A program made the translations under genes and the position numbers. A stretch of 64,000 nt of DNA from Gonatopus flavifemur (lineage: Eukaryota; Arthropoda; Insecta; Hymenoptera; Dryinidae). The DNA is taken from the NCBI GenBank assembly GCA_018340375.1, contig JAFFJZ010000001.1:63666001-63730000 (forward strand), written 5' to 3'. Each line of letters starts with the position of its first letter. Position 1 is the first letter of the stretch. The notes beneath the pieces were generated by a model, which saw only the letters and a program-made list of their open reading frames with translations, ran no database searches and was not told where the DNA came from. Positions 36,236 to 47,652 of the stretch are shown one piece after another.

Positions 36236-39200
36236 ATGGAATATGCTACAAATTCAAATGCATTGAACCAATCCAACGCATTAGGTTCTCTTCATCTCGA
36301 CCGTTACTATAAAGAATATACAATCCCTTCCGTACTAATGAACCAACTGGACCAGGTGAGACTATAAGAGCTACGATGACCGATCTACCGGTATCAGTTG
36401 CTTACCATTTAGTCGAGTAAGGACAACTTAGATTCCATCGACGTTCGAAAGATTCGTATCAACTCGTGAGTACACAAATATCTGTATCAATTCATTCATC
36501 CGGTTGCCCGTGACTCGTTTAACGTATTACTTCGTTCTCGAAACCTTCAAAAGTGGTCAATTAATGCAAAGGAAATGAAACGAGAAAATTCCTGAAATGC
36601 ATCAACGTGAAATCAAAGTGTTTTATTACTAAATCATTCATTTCGAATCATTACATTAACATTGAAAAATCATTCCAGTATTATGATATACAAACATATC
36701 CGAATTGAATGATCTGAAAGATTCGTGATGCTCCTTGGTGTGATCATTCTATTTTACAATGCATCGGTAAATAAGTGTCCAGTGTTGAATCAATTGAACA
36801 TTGATAAATATATTTCCCTAAGTATTTCAATACGATGTGGATTGAACATGTTATTGAGATATCCTGGACAATCGGTTTTCTGGATCTTCTGTTTCATTGA
36901 CCAGCTGTATCACAAATTTTCTTGTGTCTGTGTCCTGGTCCATTGTCCAATGGTTTTAGATCTCTTCTTTAAATGTTTGTCTCATTCTTAGAAAATTTTC
37001 TTAACCTTTCAACAGTTCCTTGTTAGTTTACTCCACTTTTTCTTAAAATGTCACAAAAATAGAGAAAAGAAAGAAAAAAAAACATTTTGCGAGTCACATC
37101 ATTTGTGGAATCAAAATTCAAAATAAGGTGGTTTGAGGAATACCTGACCCAATTTCAAAAGATCAAACATCTTCCAAAAAATGAGAGAAGAGAGTGAAAT
37201 TCCACAACTTTTTCTCATGTGATTGAAGAGAAAAATTATGAAAACCTTTGAAGCTTCAGGCTGATTACCCAAAAATTCCTGTATAATGAAGAATTCCTAA
37301 ACTTCGTACTTCATAAAAAAACTCAGCTCAAAACCTCACCTCTTGCTTTTAATACTTGGAAATCAATAAATTCTTTAAATGCAAGTTCTCCTGTTGTATT
37401 TTTCCACCCTACTCGTTCAGTTTTAATTGAAATTGATTGATTTCAGTAACTCCAAACTGGTACCGCATTAACTTTGTATTGAAACTATAAATATCAAACT
37501 GAAGATATTCAAATACTCAACAAAACTGTCGAATAATATTTCACCTGAGTCAATCTCAGGTAACATGTTATGTTACTTCTATAAGTTTTTGTTCAGCGCA
37601 CAGCTTGGTGTATTTCTTTCTCATTTTGAATATGTATAAAGCCTCCCGATATAACGCAAACGGGTATCCAGTCGAGATTATTATCTTCATCTAACATTCT
37701 CCGCAACGCAAGTCGTGGTTTAATCGCTGAAAGCGAAGGGGCTTCGTACGTCAATATAAAGAGATATTTTCTCAATGTAGAGCATTTTTCTTCAAGTTAT
37801 GACGTCAAATATACACATTACCCCGTTTTGTTTGATGCAATCGAAACTATCTCCGCTGTCCTTCCCACTATCTGTGGGAGCATTAACATTTTGTGCCACG
37901 ACTATCGCTTGCAGTGGAGAACGTTGATACGCGTATGAGCATATCACGTAGGGGTATTCAATGCAAAAAGAAGAAAAAAGTGTCCCTCCTCCAGATACAC
38001 TCCCTGAGGTGATTTGTTACAATTTCAATCCAAACTTCTAATCGTACTCTCCTGGTTTCCATGTATAGTATAGGTATACATATACACGATTAGGCCTCTC
38101 ATAGCGCAACTAAACTGGAATTCAGAGGACTAAAAGTCGATTGGTAGTTTTTACTTTGTATACAGTTCACGTAAGGTGACATGTAAGAGAACTCAAGAGA
38201 ACTGGATTGTTTAATTGTATAGTAATGTCAGCACTGACATTTAATTACACTCATTAACGTGTCATTAAAATTGAATTCTATCAGCTATGATTCATGTACT
38301 TGAGAAAGCAGAAGGAATATTAGAAACAATATTTACAATGTTTTTTAACCTAGTGCATTTTCTCATCAGACACTCATCAGATGCTTACGTTGGGGTTAGA
38401 TATCTCATATTGATTTGTTCAACACTGTAAAAAATATTTGTATTGATTTTCAAAGTTATGCTTCCAAATTCTCACAAATTTTTTTCAATAGCAATGTACG
38501 TTATCCATCGATCCAACCTTCGATTGACGTTTGTTCGTTGGAATAAATCTAATTGTGGTACTTTAAGAACCAACTTCAGGTGAAACATCATCAATAAATT
38601 TATGGAACTTCCACGGATAATTATTATAATAGTTACCTTGGTCAGTGAATTTGTATTTCAAATCCCACAATCGTTAATGAATTCTAGGAGCAAACTTTAC
38701 CATTGAAACACGTGTCGATATTTCATTTCAACAGAAACTGTTATACATTTTCAATCCATTCAATGAGTACCTATAGAATATACTTGTAACATTGCACACC
38801 AAGATTTCACGCACTTTTATCATTTCTCTCGAATAAATATTCACTGAATTTATTCGACCGGAATGATTTTTTTCAGTGCAAGTAGCGAAAAATTCCTTTT
38901 AAAAATCAATTATTCAATACTTTTTACTTTCCTAATAAAATGCACTTAAACTCGGTCACAAACCCTACAGACATTGTTGCAAAACGCCCTGTCTAGGTAG
39001 ATGTAACGATCATGAGATGTAAAGAGTTCAACAATCCCCAAGGGGAATTTTGAATTACGCATTTCAATTTCATACTGTGTGTGAGCGTAGATTATTGAAG
39101 CCTTGTGAGGCTTTCAAAAACTCTCATTCACAAGAATACTACAAAATATACAAAACATGACAAAATATCACACACATGGATTCATTCAGAAGAATCGAAC

Positions 39201-39523
39201 AAAACATATGAAAAATTGGTATACCATAATAATAATATAATATGAATTTATATCATTTTGTGCACACTTTTTACGAGTTGAAAGTCAATTCCTGGTGATT
39301 ATACTCGCTTTCAAGATCATCCAAGCGTCGCTCTTTGCACCAATTTTCATTTATACATCGTTTGACCGCACTTACACAAGAAAATCTAATCCACGATTTG
39401 ATCCTCTCTGACGCATTTTTTCCAGAATTCAACAATTCAATCGCTGTACTGAAAAGCGAACTCGAATTAGAAATTAAGAACGTTCACAGTAAAGAATGGT
39501 CTGGAATTTCCTGTATCAAATGA
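36236..39523 (+). CDS. Candidate small gene of unknown family (three exons, 126 aa)
   Basis: Exons 36236-36355 (ATG in context ACGAAAATGG; donor CCAG|gtgaga), 36413-36465 (acceptor CATTTAG, donor ACTC|gtgagt) and 39316-39523 (acceptor TTTCAAG, stop TGA) join in phase (120+53+208 = 381 nt). The product begins MEYATNSNALNQSNALGSLH, continues SSKDNLDSIDVRKIRIN, and ends with an acidic/hydrophobic helix (FNNSIAVLKSELELEIKNVH). Exons 1-2 are separated by a short 57-base intron with good sites, which is what makes this credible. Intron 2 is 2.85 kb. No signal peptide or known domain seen. Exon 3's link to exons 1-2 is the weaker part. Confidence 0.4.
37593..38003 (-). CDS. Unassigned coding-like exon pair, opposite strand inside the candidate small gene
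   Basis: Exon-like segment 38003-37822: acceptor ACCTCAG, 60 codons open, donor GGG|gtaatg, GC-richer than its surroundings. It reads ...FCIEYPYVICSYAYQRSP... and ...NAPTDSGKDSGDSFDCIKQN. Just downstream, 37775-37593, is a second open stretch reading ILTYEAPSLSAIKPRLALRR... and IPVCVISGGFIHIQNEKE to a TGA. The obvious phase-0 splice does not join them (the only phase-compatible donor, GTAAT|gtgtat, would leave an intron of about 46 bases), so they may be separate exons, or one decayed gene. I do not recognise the family. Confidence 0.3.
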
Positions 39524-39614
39524 CTATGAACATTCTGAAACTTGTAATTGAAATCTAATTTAATCATGAATCCATATAACCTACTGCAGAATGTATTCAA
39601 ATTCATATGAGAAT

Positions 39615-39863
39615 GCACTGAAAACACAGTTTGTTCAAACAGCCAAACAAAATTTTGGTTGAAATGAACGCAAAGAAACTTTTCGGTTGGCTGAAATAAA
39701 ATTGATTTGTGGTGAACAAAATTTGGTTCACAATAATAAAGGCTTTCATACAGACAAATAAATTTTGTTTATCCTATTTTTTATTTCAGCCAATCAAAGA
39801 GTTTCTTTGCGTTCATTTCAACCAAAATTTTGTTCCGCCGAAACAAAAGTTTTCTCGGTGTGC
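39615..39863. mobile_element. Foldback MITE (GCACTGAAAA / CGGTGTGC)
   Basis: CAAAATTTTGGTTGAAATGA on the left arm pairs with TCATTTCAACCAAAATTTTG on the right; AACGCAAAGAAAC also pairs with GTTTCTTTGCGTT. Arms about 80 bases. Confidence 0.8.
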
Positions 39864-40221
39864 ATGAAAAATTATAATTCTACATGAGATGTCATACAAT
39901 TTCACATGAAAAGTCAGAGAAAATTTTGTAAATTGAGATCAGATTTACGTGGTAATTACTTCAAAGAAATTGATATGGAATTTGGGAAGCACTTTTGATA
40001 GTGTTATCTTACCCTGGTAAAACAAATTATACAGGCCCTATATATGATAATTGAACTTTATATAGAAACAGAGAGGGTTATAAATGAGATTATATATTTG
40101 AAAAGTTGATATAATGATATATGAATAATATATATCTTTTTCATTATATGTCATAGTGGAAATTATATATTTTGTTCTGTATGTAACTATGTATGTTCTT
40201 ATATGAATTTGAATAACACTT

Positions 40222-40938
40222 CTCAGGTAGGAATTAACAAATGGCCCAAGCTTGGTGAAAGCTTGGGATGATAACCTCGTGCCAGGCTTGGTACTCAATA
40301 TTGGGCCAGAATGCACTGCCAAGCATGGCTCAATGTCTCATGATATATGTATTATGAGTATTCTGGAGCTTAGCTCATACGATCAAACCGGACCTGGCCC
40401 AAGTTGTGTATATTACTGTTGCCATGCTTTAACCTGATTCTTCAAACATACTTCTCAGAGAAAAAAATGACGTCATTTTTCATGCCATCCCTGCTAAAAA
40501 TTTCCCATAGAAAATGATAAGATTTTTAGCAGGGATATCGGTACAACTCTGTAAAAATCACAAACATGGAGATGTAGCAGGGGTTCCCAAATAAACATTG
40601 GTTGTTCATTGGCCCAATATTGGTTTACCATGCTTGACAGTTTAATGTTTTGCCAATCTTGAACCGCTTGTTGTATAGGCATTCCTTATGAAACATGGTG
40701 TGGGTTCTCAAATAACAAACGGTTTTATATTGGGTTGATATTGGTTCGCCATGTTTGGCAGCCCAATATTTCGCCAAGCTTGCACCAGTTGTCATATTGG
40801 CATTTCCTATGAAACCCGGTATGGTTTTTAGAATGAACAACGGTTGTATATTGGACTAATATTGGTTCACAATGCTTGGCAGCCCAGTATTTTGCCAAGC
40901 ATGGGCCAGTTGTCAATATTGGCATTTCCTACCTGGGT
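40222..40938. mobile_element. TIR element (CTCAGGTAGGAA) with internal 118-bp tandem repeats
   Basis: CTCAGGTAGGAA at 40222 mirrors TTTCCTACCTGGG on the right. The right half (about 40595-40925) is three tandem copies of a unit of roughly 118 bases with TTGGCAGCCCAATATTTTGC and TTGGCATTTCCTATGAAAC. Motif: TTGGCCCAATATTGG dyads. A hairpin CCCTGCTAAAAAT/ATTTTTAGCAGGG sits at 40487-40533. Confidence 0.7.
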
Positions 40939-42443
40939 TACCCAAGTGGGAATATTTGTAAAATTATATATAATTTGTATATGTATAACTTATATATAAA
41001 CTATACTATACCAAATAAAAATGATATATAATTTTGAAAAATTTTCTCCTGGGATATATAAATCCCGGTAATTGAATATAGTTGATATATAATTCATTTT
41101 GACTATGATTATTTCATGACTATTGTGCATATAACTTTCACAAAATAAGATGTATAATTTTTATACATTCCATTCATATTCTGTTTAAAAATTGAATTCC
41201 CACATGAGAAAATTCTTACGTAAATGATACGAGAAAAGATGCATAAATGAAATTAAATCAATTCCTATCTTATCAGCTCTTTTGACTGGTTCAAGATACA
41301 TTGTACACATGTATAATCTCACGACTGATTTTCACTGCATTTGAATTATACAAACTTCCAGGCAGAGCCCAAAAGGATTCTGAAACACCGCTCTGAGAGT
41401 GATTTCTTCTCCTCTGAACTTTAATTACATTATTATATTCTATAGTCATCTAAAGGAACAATTTCTGCTCGAAAAGAATGAAAATTCATGTTATTAAATC
41501 TAACATTTGAATGTGTAATTTAATACTTTAGGATCATATTCTTTACATGAACGCTGAAACGCTTTATGTAAATTCATTTTTCTTCACAATGTCACGATTC
41601 GAATTGAGAAAATTCCTGCTTGTAAATATGAATTATATTAATTATTCTTACAAAACATTTGGATGCCATTTGTGAGGTTCATATGTTCGTACATATTCGA
41701 TAACACATGAAAAGATGAAATTCAGGTTATGAATCAAAGAGATCGTGTGCAATATTGTTATATTAGTAATGTAACAAGGTCGCGTTCACGTACGTGATAC
41801 TTGGAGACATAATTATATAGTGAAAGAATCAAGTCAGCAATTTTACATTACCTCCGTGCCCGACTACATATATATTATCCAAAAATTGCAACTGTATTTG
41901 GATTAACAAAACTCACATCATAAAAAAATTTCCTAAACCTTCCATTAATTTTTTTTTATAATTCAATCAATTTGATATAAGATCGATGAAAATATTTGTA
42001 CAGAATATTTCATGAAACCTTTGTGCAGTGCTTATGAGCTTCCAAGGGGTGAACCACTTTGAAATTATGATTTTTCCAAATTAAAAATCTTTAAATGATG
42101 TTGAAGTGAGCGTAGCTCATCTGTTGTGCTGAACGCAGTATAACTGTCAATAAAACTATTCCAAGAGGCTCATAAGACAAATTTTAGTTACCATAACGTT
42201 ACCGATAGCGAAGAAATCAGAGCACAACGTCCATATAACGCTTGATGTTGTCTTGCTGATTTTAGAGTGGTTTACCCCTCGTGTGCTTTATACTGACATT
42301 TTTATGAATTTCTCAAAAAAATGCTCTCATAAAAATCCTCATTGTTATCATGCCATAATGAAAGATTGGTACCAATGCAATTCTTCTTTATGTGACAATA
42401 GAACAACATCTTCACACTCATCTTCTAGTATTTTCTCAATTAA
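40939..42443. other. Intergenic stretch, nothing recognised
   Basis: TATATAAT-rich sequence near 40950-41110 may be the outer part of an older TIR element surrounding 40222-40938; otherwise no features. Confidence 0.35.
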
Positions 42444-43089
42444 GGCCAGATTACTCCAAAAAACGTAATTTTCTTCAATACATTTTATTTATAGTACAAA
42501 ACATGTTGAGTAATCAATTTTTTCACATATGAAAGTACATATATGAAATTACTTGAAAACATTTTTGTTTTTTTGGCGGTCCTGAAAATGGCTGCTGAAA
42601 CTCATCTGATTCGTAGATGGATGACACTCTCATTTCAAAACTATTGCACTTATCGATATGAACCAAACGGCATTTTACTCTTTAGATGTCTGGCTATGAC
42701 TTCAAGCAGAATGAAACATTTTCAATGAAATAAAAACAAAATGGCGGACTTTTGAATTTTTTTTACCCTTTTTTTCACTTTTAATTGTTTATAACTTTTT
42801 GAAACAATAATAAATATTTCTGGTTCTGCTTGAGGCCATAGCCAGACATCTAAAGAGTGAAATGCCGTTTGGTTCATATCGATAAGTGCAATAGTTTTGA
42901 AATGAGAGTGTCATCCATCTACGAATCAGATGAGTTTCAGCAGCCATTTTCAGGACCGCAAAAAAAAAAAATGTTCTGAAGTAATTTCATATATGTACTT
43001 TCATGTGTAGAAAAATTGATTACTCAACATGTTTTGTACTATAAATAAAATGTATTGAAGAAAATTACGTTTTTTGGAGTGAGCTGGCC
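42444..43089. mobile_element. Foldback element with TTAA target sites and about 265-bp arms
   Basis: Starts GGCCAGATTACTCCAAAAAA and ends TTTTTTGGAGTGAGCTGGCC. TTAA flanks both ends (42440-42443 and 43090-43093), as in piggyBac-type insertion. The arms match over about 265 bases, including GACATCTAAAGAGT and CATCTGATTCGTAGATGG. The central spacer of about 110 bases has no ORF. Confidence 0.85.
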
Positions 43090-43540
43090 TTAAACTCTCT
43101 TTTATCTTATGGGAAATAAGAAATTGATAATAAACTTTGCCAATGTCGTAATCGATCAGTACTTACGTAATAATTAATAAACGATCATATTGCATGCGTC
43201 AGACCAAGAATGTGGTTGAAGTATATCTATGTTACAATTACATATGAAATCGGCAAGGCTGTTCACGTGTGAAATTTATGAATGTTGAGAAATCTGTGTA
43301 CATGTGAAGTCTCTGAACTTCGAGAAACAGATTGTTAATCAATGAGACCTATATGCAGGCAAAATGGACTATGTATGGATGAATAAAAAAAAGTTGATAT
43401 TTCTTGCAAATACTTGTAAAAAGGTAGAAGAGATCATATGATTCATACAGAATTGCATAAATTAGATTACCATCCATCCCTCCACAAACTATTCTATCGA
43501 GTGTTTTAATATTCACAGTGCCAATAGTTTTATGTATAAA

Positions 43541-43542
43541 AA

Positions 43543-43576
<34 letters not shown>
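43541..43576. repeat. (TA)n microsatellite
   Basis: Nearly pure AT/TA dinucleotides interrupted once by TATGTATA. Confidence 0.9.
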
Positions 43577-45129
43577 CAAGTTTTGATATATATTTTATAA
43601 AACTCTATATACGCAATATCAAATCTTTGTAGTCTTGCACTGTAAAAAATATGTAAAATCTCTTGGAATCAGGAAGTATGTGATTTTTCCAACTCCCGTG
43701 ACCCACAAATTGCACAAGTTCTGAAACAAGTTTGAACAGTTGGGAATTTACAACAAAGAATCTCTGCAGGAATGTCTTTCATACATCGCCAACTATGAAA
43801 CACCTTCACTTGAATCATTATTAAATGAAGAAAACGGTCCAGGAAATTTATGTGTGAATATTAATACAGAATAATATCAAGTCACATCTATGTCATTCCG
43901 ATCCTATAATACCTTCCATGATAAATCAGAAAATTGAATACAATAATACTTGTTCCGATTGTGATGTGAAATATAATTATTATAATAATGTAACACAAAC
44001 ATCGGAGCTTTTGATCTTTCTCAAGACGGCTTGAATTTTGATCCGAATTAATGATCGTACCAAATTTGATATACTATAAATAATAGGTCATGTGAATGTC
44101 TGAAAAAATATTGAAAATGCGATTCTTATGAAATATATATCCATCATATGAAGGGAATAAAATTTACATTGAATAGACTTACTTAAAAAACTGATATAAT
44201 TATGATGAAAATGACGATCATCGCACCGTATGGGTGATTTAATTGATTTCGTAAAACCATTCTTGAAAGTTGAGATGCGTTGACATGCAATAAATAATGC
44301 GATGTTTGTATGAATTACTTATGATCTCATTAGATAAAAATATTCTCGATAAATAATAATGGGACTGTGTACCCTGATTATCATGAGATTCAAACATTCA
44401 CTTATCGTGAATGTAAATCAATCTCTACATCTTCTATCGGTTTCTATTCACCTCTGCCCTCCTTTTGCGGTTCCTCGTCTGAACGTGAAAAAAAATCAAG
44501 TGTGTGAGCTCAAAAAAACATCCTATTCTTCCTCAATGACATAAAATCTATGAGATAATGGAAACTTCTTTCTACGTAATTGAATTCTTACATACACTGT
44601 CCAGATGACTGTGCTATCGCTGAAAATATTGCATTCTTTGAAACAGTATTGAAAAGAAATAACAGGGATGAGAAAAATCTCAACATAACCGCTTTCACCG
44701 AATCGGCTCATTGATCATTGTATGTAAAAAGATTCATTATCCTCGGTACCTGAATTCTCGTGACAAATCCTTCTGATTCGTCGTAGCTCGATTACATCAT
44801 CATCCGTACCACATTTCCATCCAAACGTAATATCAAAGGAAATGCATCCAATGAATGAAATCATTGTGTCACGTCGTCCTCGTCATCTCGACCACCGTGG
44901 AATACGTTTTTATTTCCGCTATGATTCTTTTTTGTCCCCCTTTGAAATCGATCGTAAGAGTCACTTTTATCGACCAATCGACCATGCAAAATATAAAAAC
45001 CGCCAAATCATACTTATGAATATCGGTGAGATATTGGAAAGACAAGGAGCCAAGCGTTGGAGCAATCGAACTACTTTTGGCAATGAATAGAAAAAAAAGT
45101 TACACAAATTCCCATTCAAAGCATAAAGA
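43577..45129. other. Upstream region of gene C
   Basis: No supported gene. A GC-richer open stretch (44842-45090, 82 codons, starting MHPMNEIIVSRRPRH) ends 40 bases before the TATA box of gene C. It could be regulatory DNA rather than coding. Confidence 0.35.
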
Positions 45130-45137
45130 TATATAAA
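45130..45137 (+). promoter_or_regulatory. TATA box of gene C
   Basis: TATATAAA lies 35 bases before the ATG of gene C. A start site about 30 bases downstream of the TATA would leave only a few bases of 5' UTR, as is common for strongly expressed secreted insect proteins. Confidence 0.6.
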
Positions 45138-45171
45138 TGTTTACAGATATCGCGTGATCTCTGGGAGCACG

Positions 45172-46259
45172 ATGAAAGCATATGTGATACTCTTCTTAAT
45201 CTACGCATGTTCCGTACAATGTTCTCCAACCCCCAAACAAAAAAAGAAACCGGTCACGAGGCAGGATCACGGCTTAGAAGGTTACGAGCATGAATTCGTT
45301 GACCCAGGATCGCTCGAACTGGAACAATACGTTCTGGTTGATGCCGATACTTCGCCTAGTCATCACGACGGCGGTCATGATTCAAAACACAAAACGGGAT
45401 ACAGCGTGGGTGGTAGTTTGGTAAGAGTTTTAATTCTATCCAAATGATTAAAATCTCTATATTTCTAATGAAATTTTTATCATAGGTGAGCATCGCTCAA
45501 GGAGCAGCGAATCAAGCTCACACGCAACTCAACAATCAGCATCCAGCTGCGAAACAAGCATCTTACGTAGCAAAGAACACTTTGGCCCAAGCCGCGGCGC
45601 AATCCGCGGCAACCGCGGCGGCAGCTTTGGCGGGGAAACAGATCATTCTGATGGGCTTGGAACAACAATCTAGGGAAGCCCACCGAGCCATAGACGGAGA
45701 AAAAACGCAGTTGATGCAAGCTCAACGTGCAGCGGCGGCAGCCCAAAATGCGGCTCAACAAGCCATGCATCAAGTACAAGTGTTGACCGCTGCTTTGAAT
45801 ACCGCCCAAGCCACGGCCGAACACGCAGGCCAAGCGGCATCCGAAGCTGCCGCCGAATTGGCGGCACAAACCACGATGGTAGGTCAAGCCAAAGTGAAAG
45901 CGGATCAAATCGATGAGCAATTGGCAGCGGCGCGTATCGATTTCGAAGCTACGCAAACTGCGGCACGTAAAGCTGCGGCTGCCGCACAAACTGCCCAGAA
46001 TAATGCCGCCACCGCGGCCGTTCACGCAGCGGAAGCTGCATCCAAAGCCATTGCGCATAGCAGCGAACATCATCCTTTACCTCCACCTCCTCCACCACCA
46101 GAAAAAGAACACGTGCATTACGCGCCAGACAACGAACACGTTTATTACGCGGCATCACCTGAACATTATCACCGTTTGTCCGATACTCCAGACGGTCTCA
46201 CAAATTCTTTACACCTCGCGGGCCCCATCGACGCCGTGGAGTACAAATATTCGTATTGA
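45172..46259 (+). CDS. DUF745-like secreted alanine-rich coiled-coil protein, gene C (complete, 340 aa)
   Basis: Two exons, 45172-45420 and 45486-46259, phase-0 intron of 65 bases. Residues 1-17 (MKAYVILFLIYACSVQC) are a clear signal peptide. Then come a basic/acidic N-terminal segment (KQKKKPVTRQ...; HHDGGHDSKH), an Ala/Gln-rich helical region of about 200 residues with heptad-like Ala spacing (ANQAHTQLNNQHPAAKQAS; QAASEAAAELAAQTTM), a PLPPPPPPPEK hinge, and a His/Tyr-rich tail (EHVYYAASPEHYHRL) ending EYKYSY. Exon 2 starts GTGAGC like gene B's exon, so the three genes share an ancestor. GC content is far above the neighbourhood. Ala-rich secreted coiled coils suggest a fibrous or matrix role, but this is inference. 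Antisense ORFs here are shadows. Confidence 0.9.
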
Positions 46260-46538
46260 ATCACGAATATCGTGCACTTCCCTCATCTTCCCACATTCAA
46301 TATCATAGATAGGGGGAATGATTCATAAATGTGATAATTCATTCGTTTTGTACATTAAAAAATGACGTTTTTTCAAGAAACTTTGTGTATCACGACAAAT
46401 TTCTGCTACGTGAGAATTTGACGGTGCACAAGTTTTTTTGAATTGTGTTAGCGCCCTGTCATGGCTGTTGTAAATATTCGCAAAGTAAAAATGAAATTTA
46501 TTTCTTAATCGCATGTATATTATGAAATTGGAAGGTAT

Positions 46539-46544
46539 AATAAA
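46539..46544 (+). terminator. Polyadenylation signal of gene C
   Basis: AATAAA about 280 bases downstream of the gene C stop codon. Confidence 0.45.
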
Positions 46545-46879
46545 CAAGTCATATATGAAACAAATGTTCATATCTGTGTTAATTCGAAAAATTCATTCCA
46601 ATTTCAAGTTCCGAAAATATTCATCAGAATGTAATATTCTTCAAAGAGAATGAATTCTCTTCGATTCAGGTACTGAGAATAGAAATTTTCATTCACAAGT
46701 GTGTTGTTCGAGACATACACGAATTTGAAGACAGATTTGATGTACTGTAACAAGTGTGGCTTAAAGTGACTGCATTTCAGTTTGAAAATGGACCCAAATT
46801 CAGCCTTCTCCATTGTGTCGGCGATTGCTTTTTGTGCGAACTTCACACTCAGAATAGACTCCTCTTGGCTGCGTCTTAA

Positions 46880-47088
46880 GGGGATACCAGCGATCCCCGC
46901 TGATGCAACCCGCCATACAAGCGTAGCGACTGAGCAAACATTTTCTCGGCAAGAATACTCTAAACTTGATTCATGAAGAAGTATGAAATTTTCATGAATT
47001 CAATTCAGAGTATTCTTGCCGAGAAAATGTTTACTCAGTCGGTAATCTTGTATGGCGGGTTGCATTAGCGGGTATTGCTGGTATCCCC
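46880..47088. mobile_element. Foldback MITE with GGGGATACCAGC ends beside TTAA
   Basis: GGGGATACCAGC at the left mirrors GCTGGTATCCCC at the right. Arms of about 95 bases pair through CAACCCGCCATACAAG and ACATTTTCTCGGCAAGAATA. TTAA on the left and TTGA on the right are compatible with a decayed TTAA duplication. Confidence 0.8.
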
Positions 47089-47652
47089 TTGAATTCAATC
47101 ATGACACAATATGAATTGGAAACTTTCTTTTTACAGTGTAAGTTCTGATTAGACTCGATGTCAAAATTCAGCCCAGTTCGTTTGAATTTTCTTCGTTTAA
47201 AGTTTTCGCGGAAATCTCCAGGAATATAAGTAATCGCAATCTTGAATAATTCGAAACTGTGGATGACTATCAAGTTCATGGAAGACATCTTCTAGATTTC
47301 TAAGATATATCGGTGGGAACTCGTTTTTGCAGAAATTTTTTTGGAAGTTTTTACATACTCGTAATTTTTATAAAGTCGGACAAATGCCGACAGACCATGA
47401 GAATTCCACTTGAGTAAATTTGAGCAAACATATTGCATTTCATGTCGCAAGGTGAGATTTCCTTCCCAAGGAAAGTACTACGAGAAATATGAGAATTCTT
47501 TCAGAAATGAATATTCCCAAAACTAAATTCTTTGAAGTCGTATTTATATTTTCAACAACTTAACAGCAATTTGGATTATCAATTTTATTATGTGGAGCTC
47601 GCATTCTCTGATCGAAAAATAATAAAGGGATGATGTAAAATCGAATTAATTG

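Noticed and set aside
44842..45090. 82-codon ORF just upstream of gene C
   Set aside because: No homology recognised and it sits in the promoter region; open frame could be chance.
45480..46073. 197-codon minus-strand ORF opposite gene C
   Set aside because: It is a shadow of the Ala/Gln-rich coding frame: GC-rich codons leave the antisense frame open. No splice or start support.
24037..46259. Calling the alanine-rich cluster hymenopteran silk fibroins
   Set aside because: Composition is similar, but aculeate silk genes are single-exon and longer; the exon structure and tails here fit DUF745 better. Function left open.
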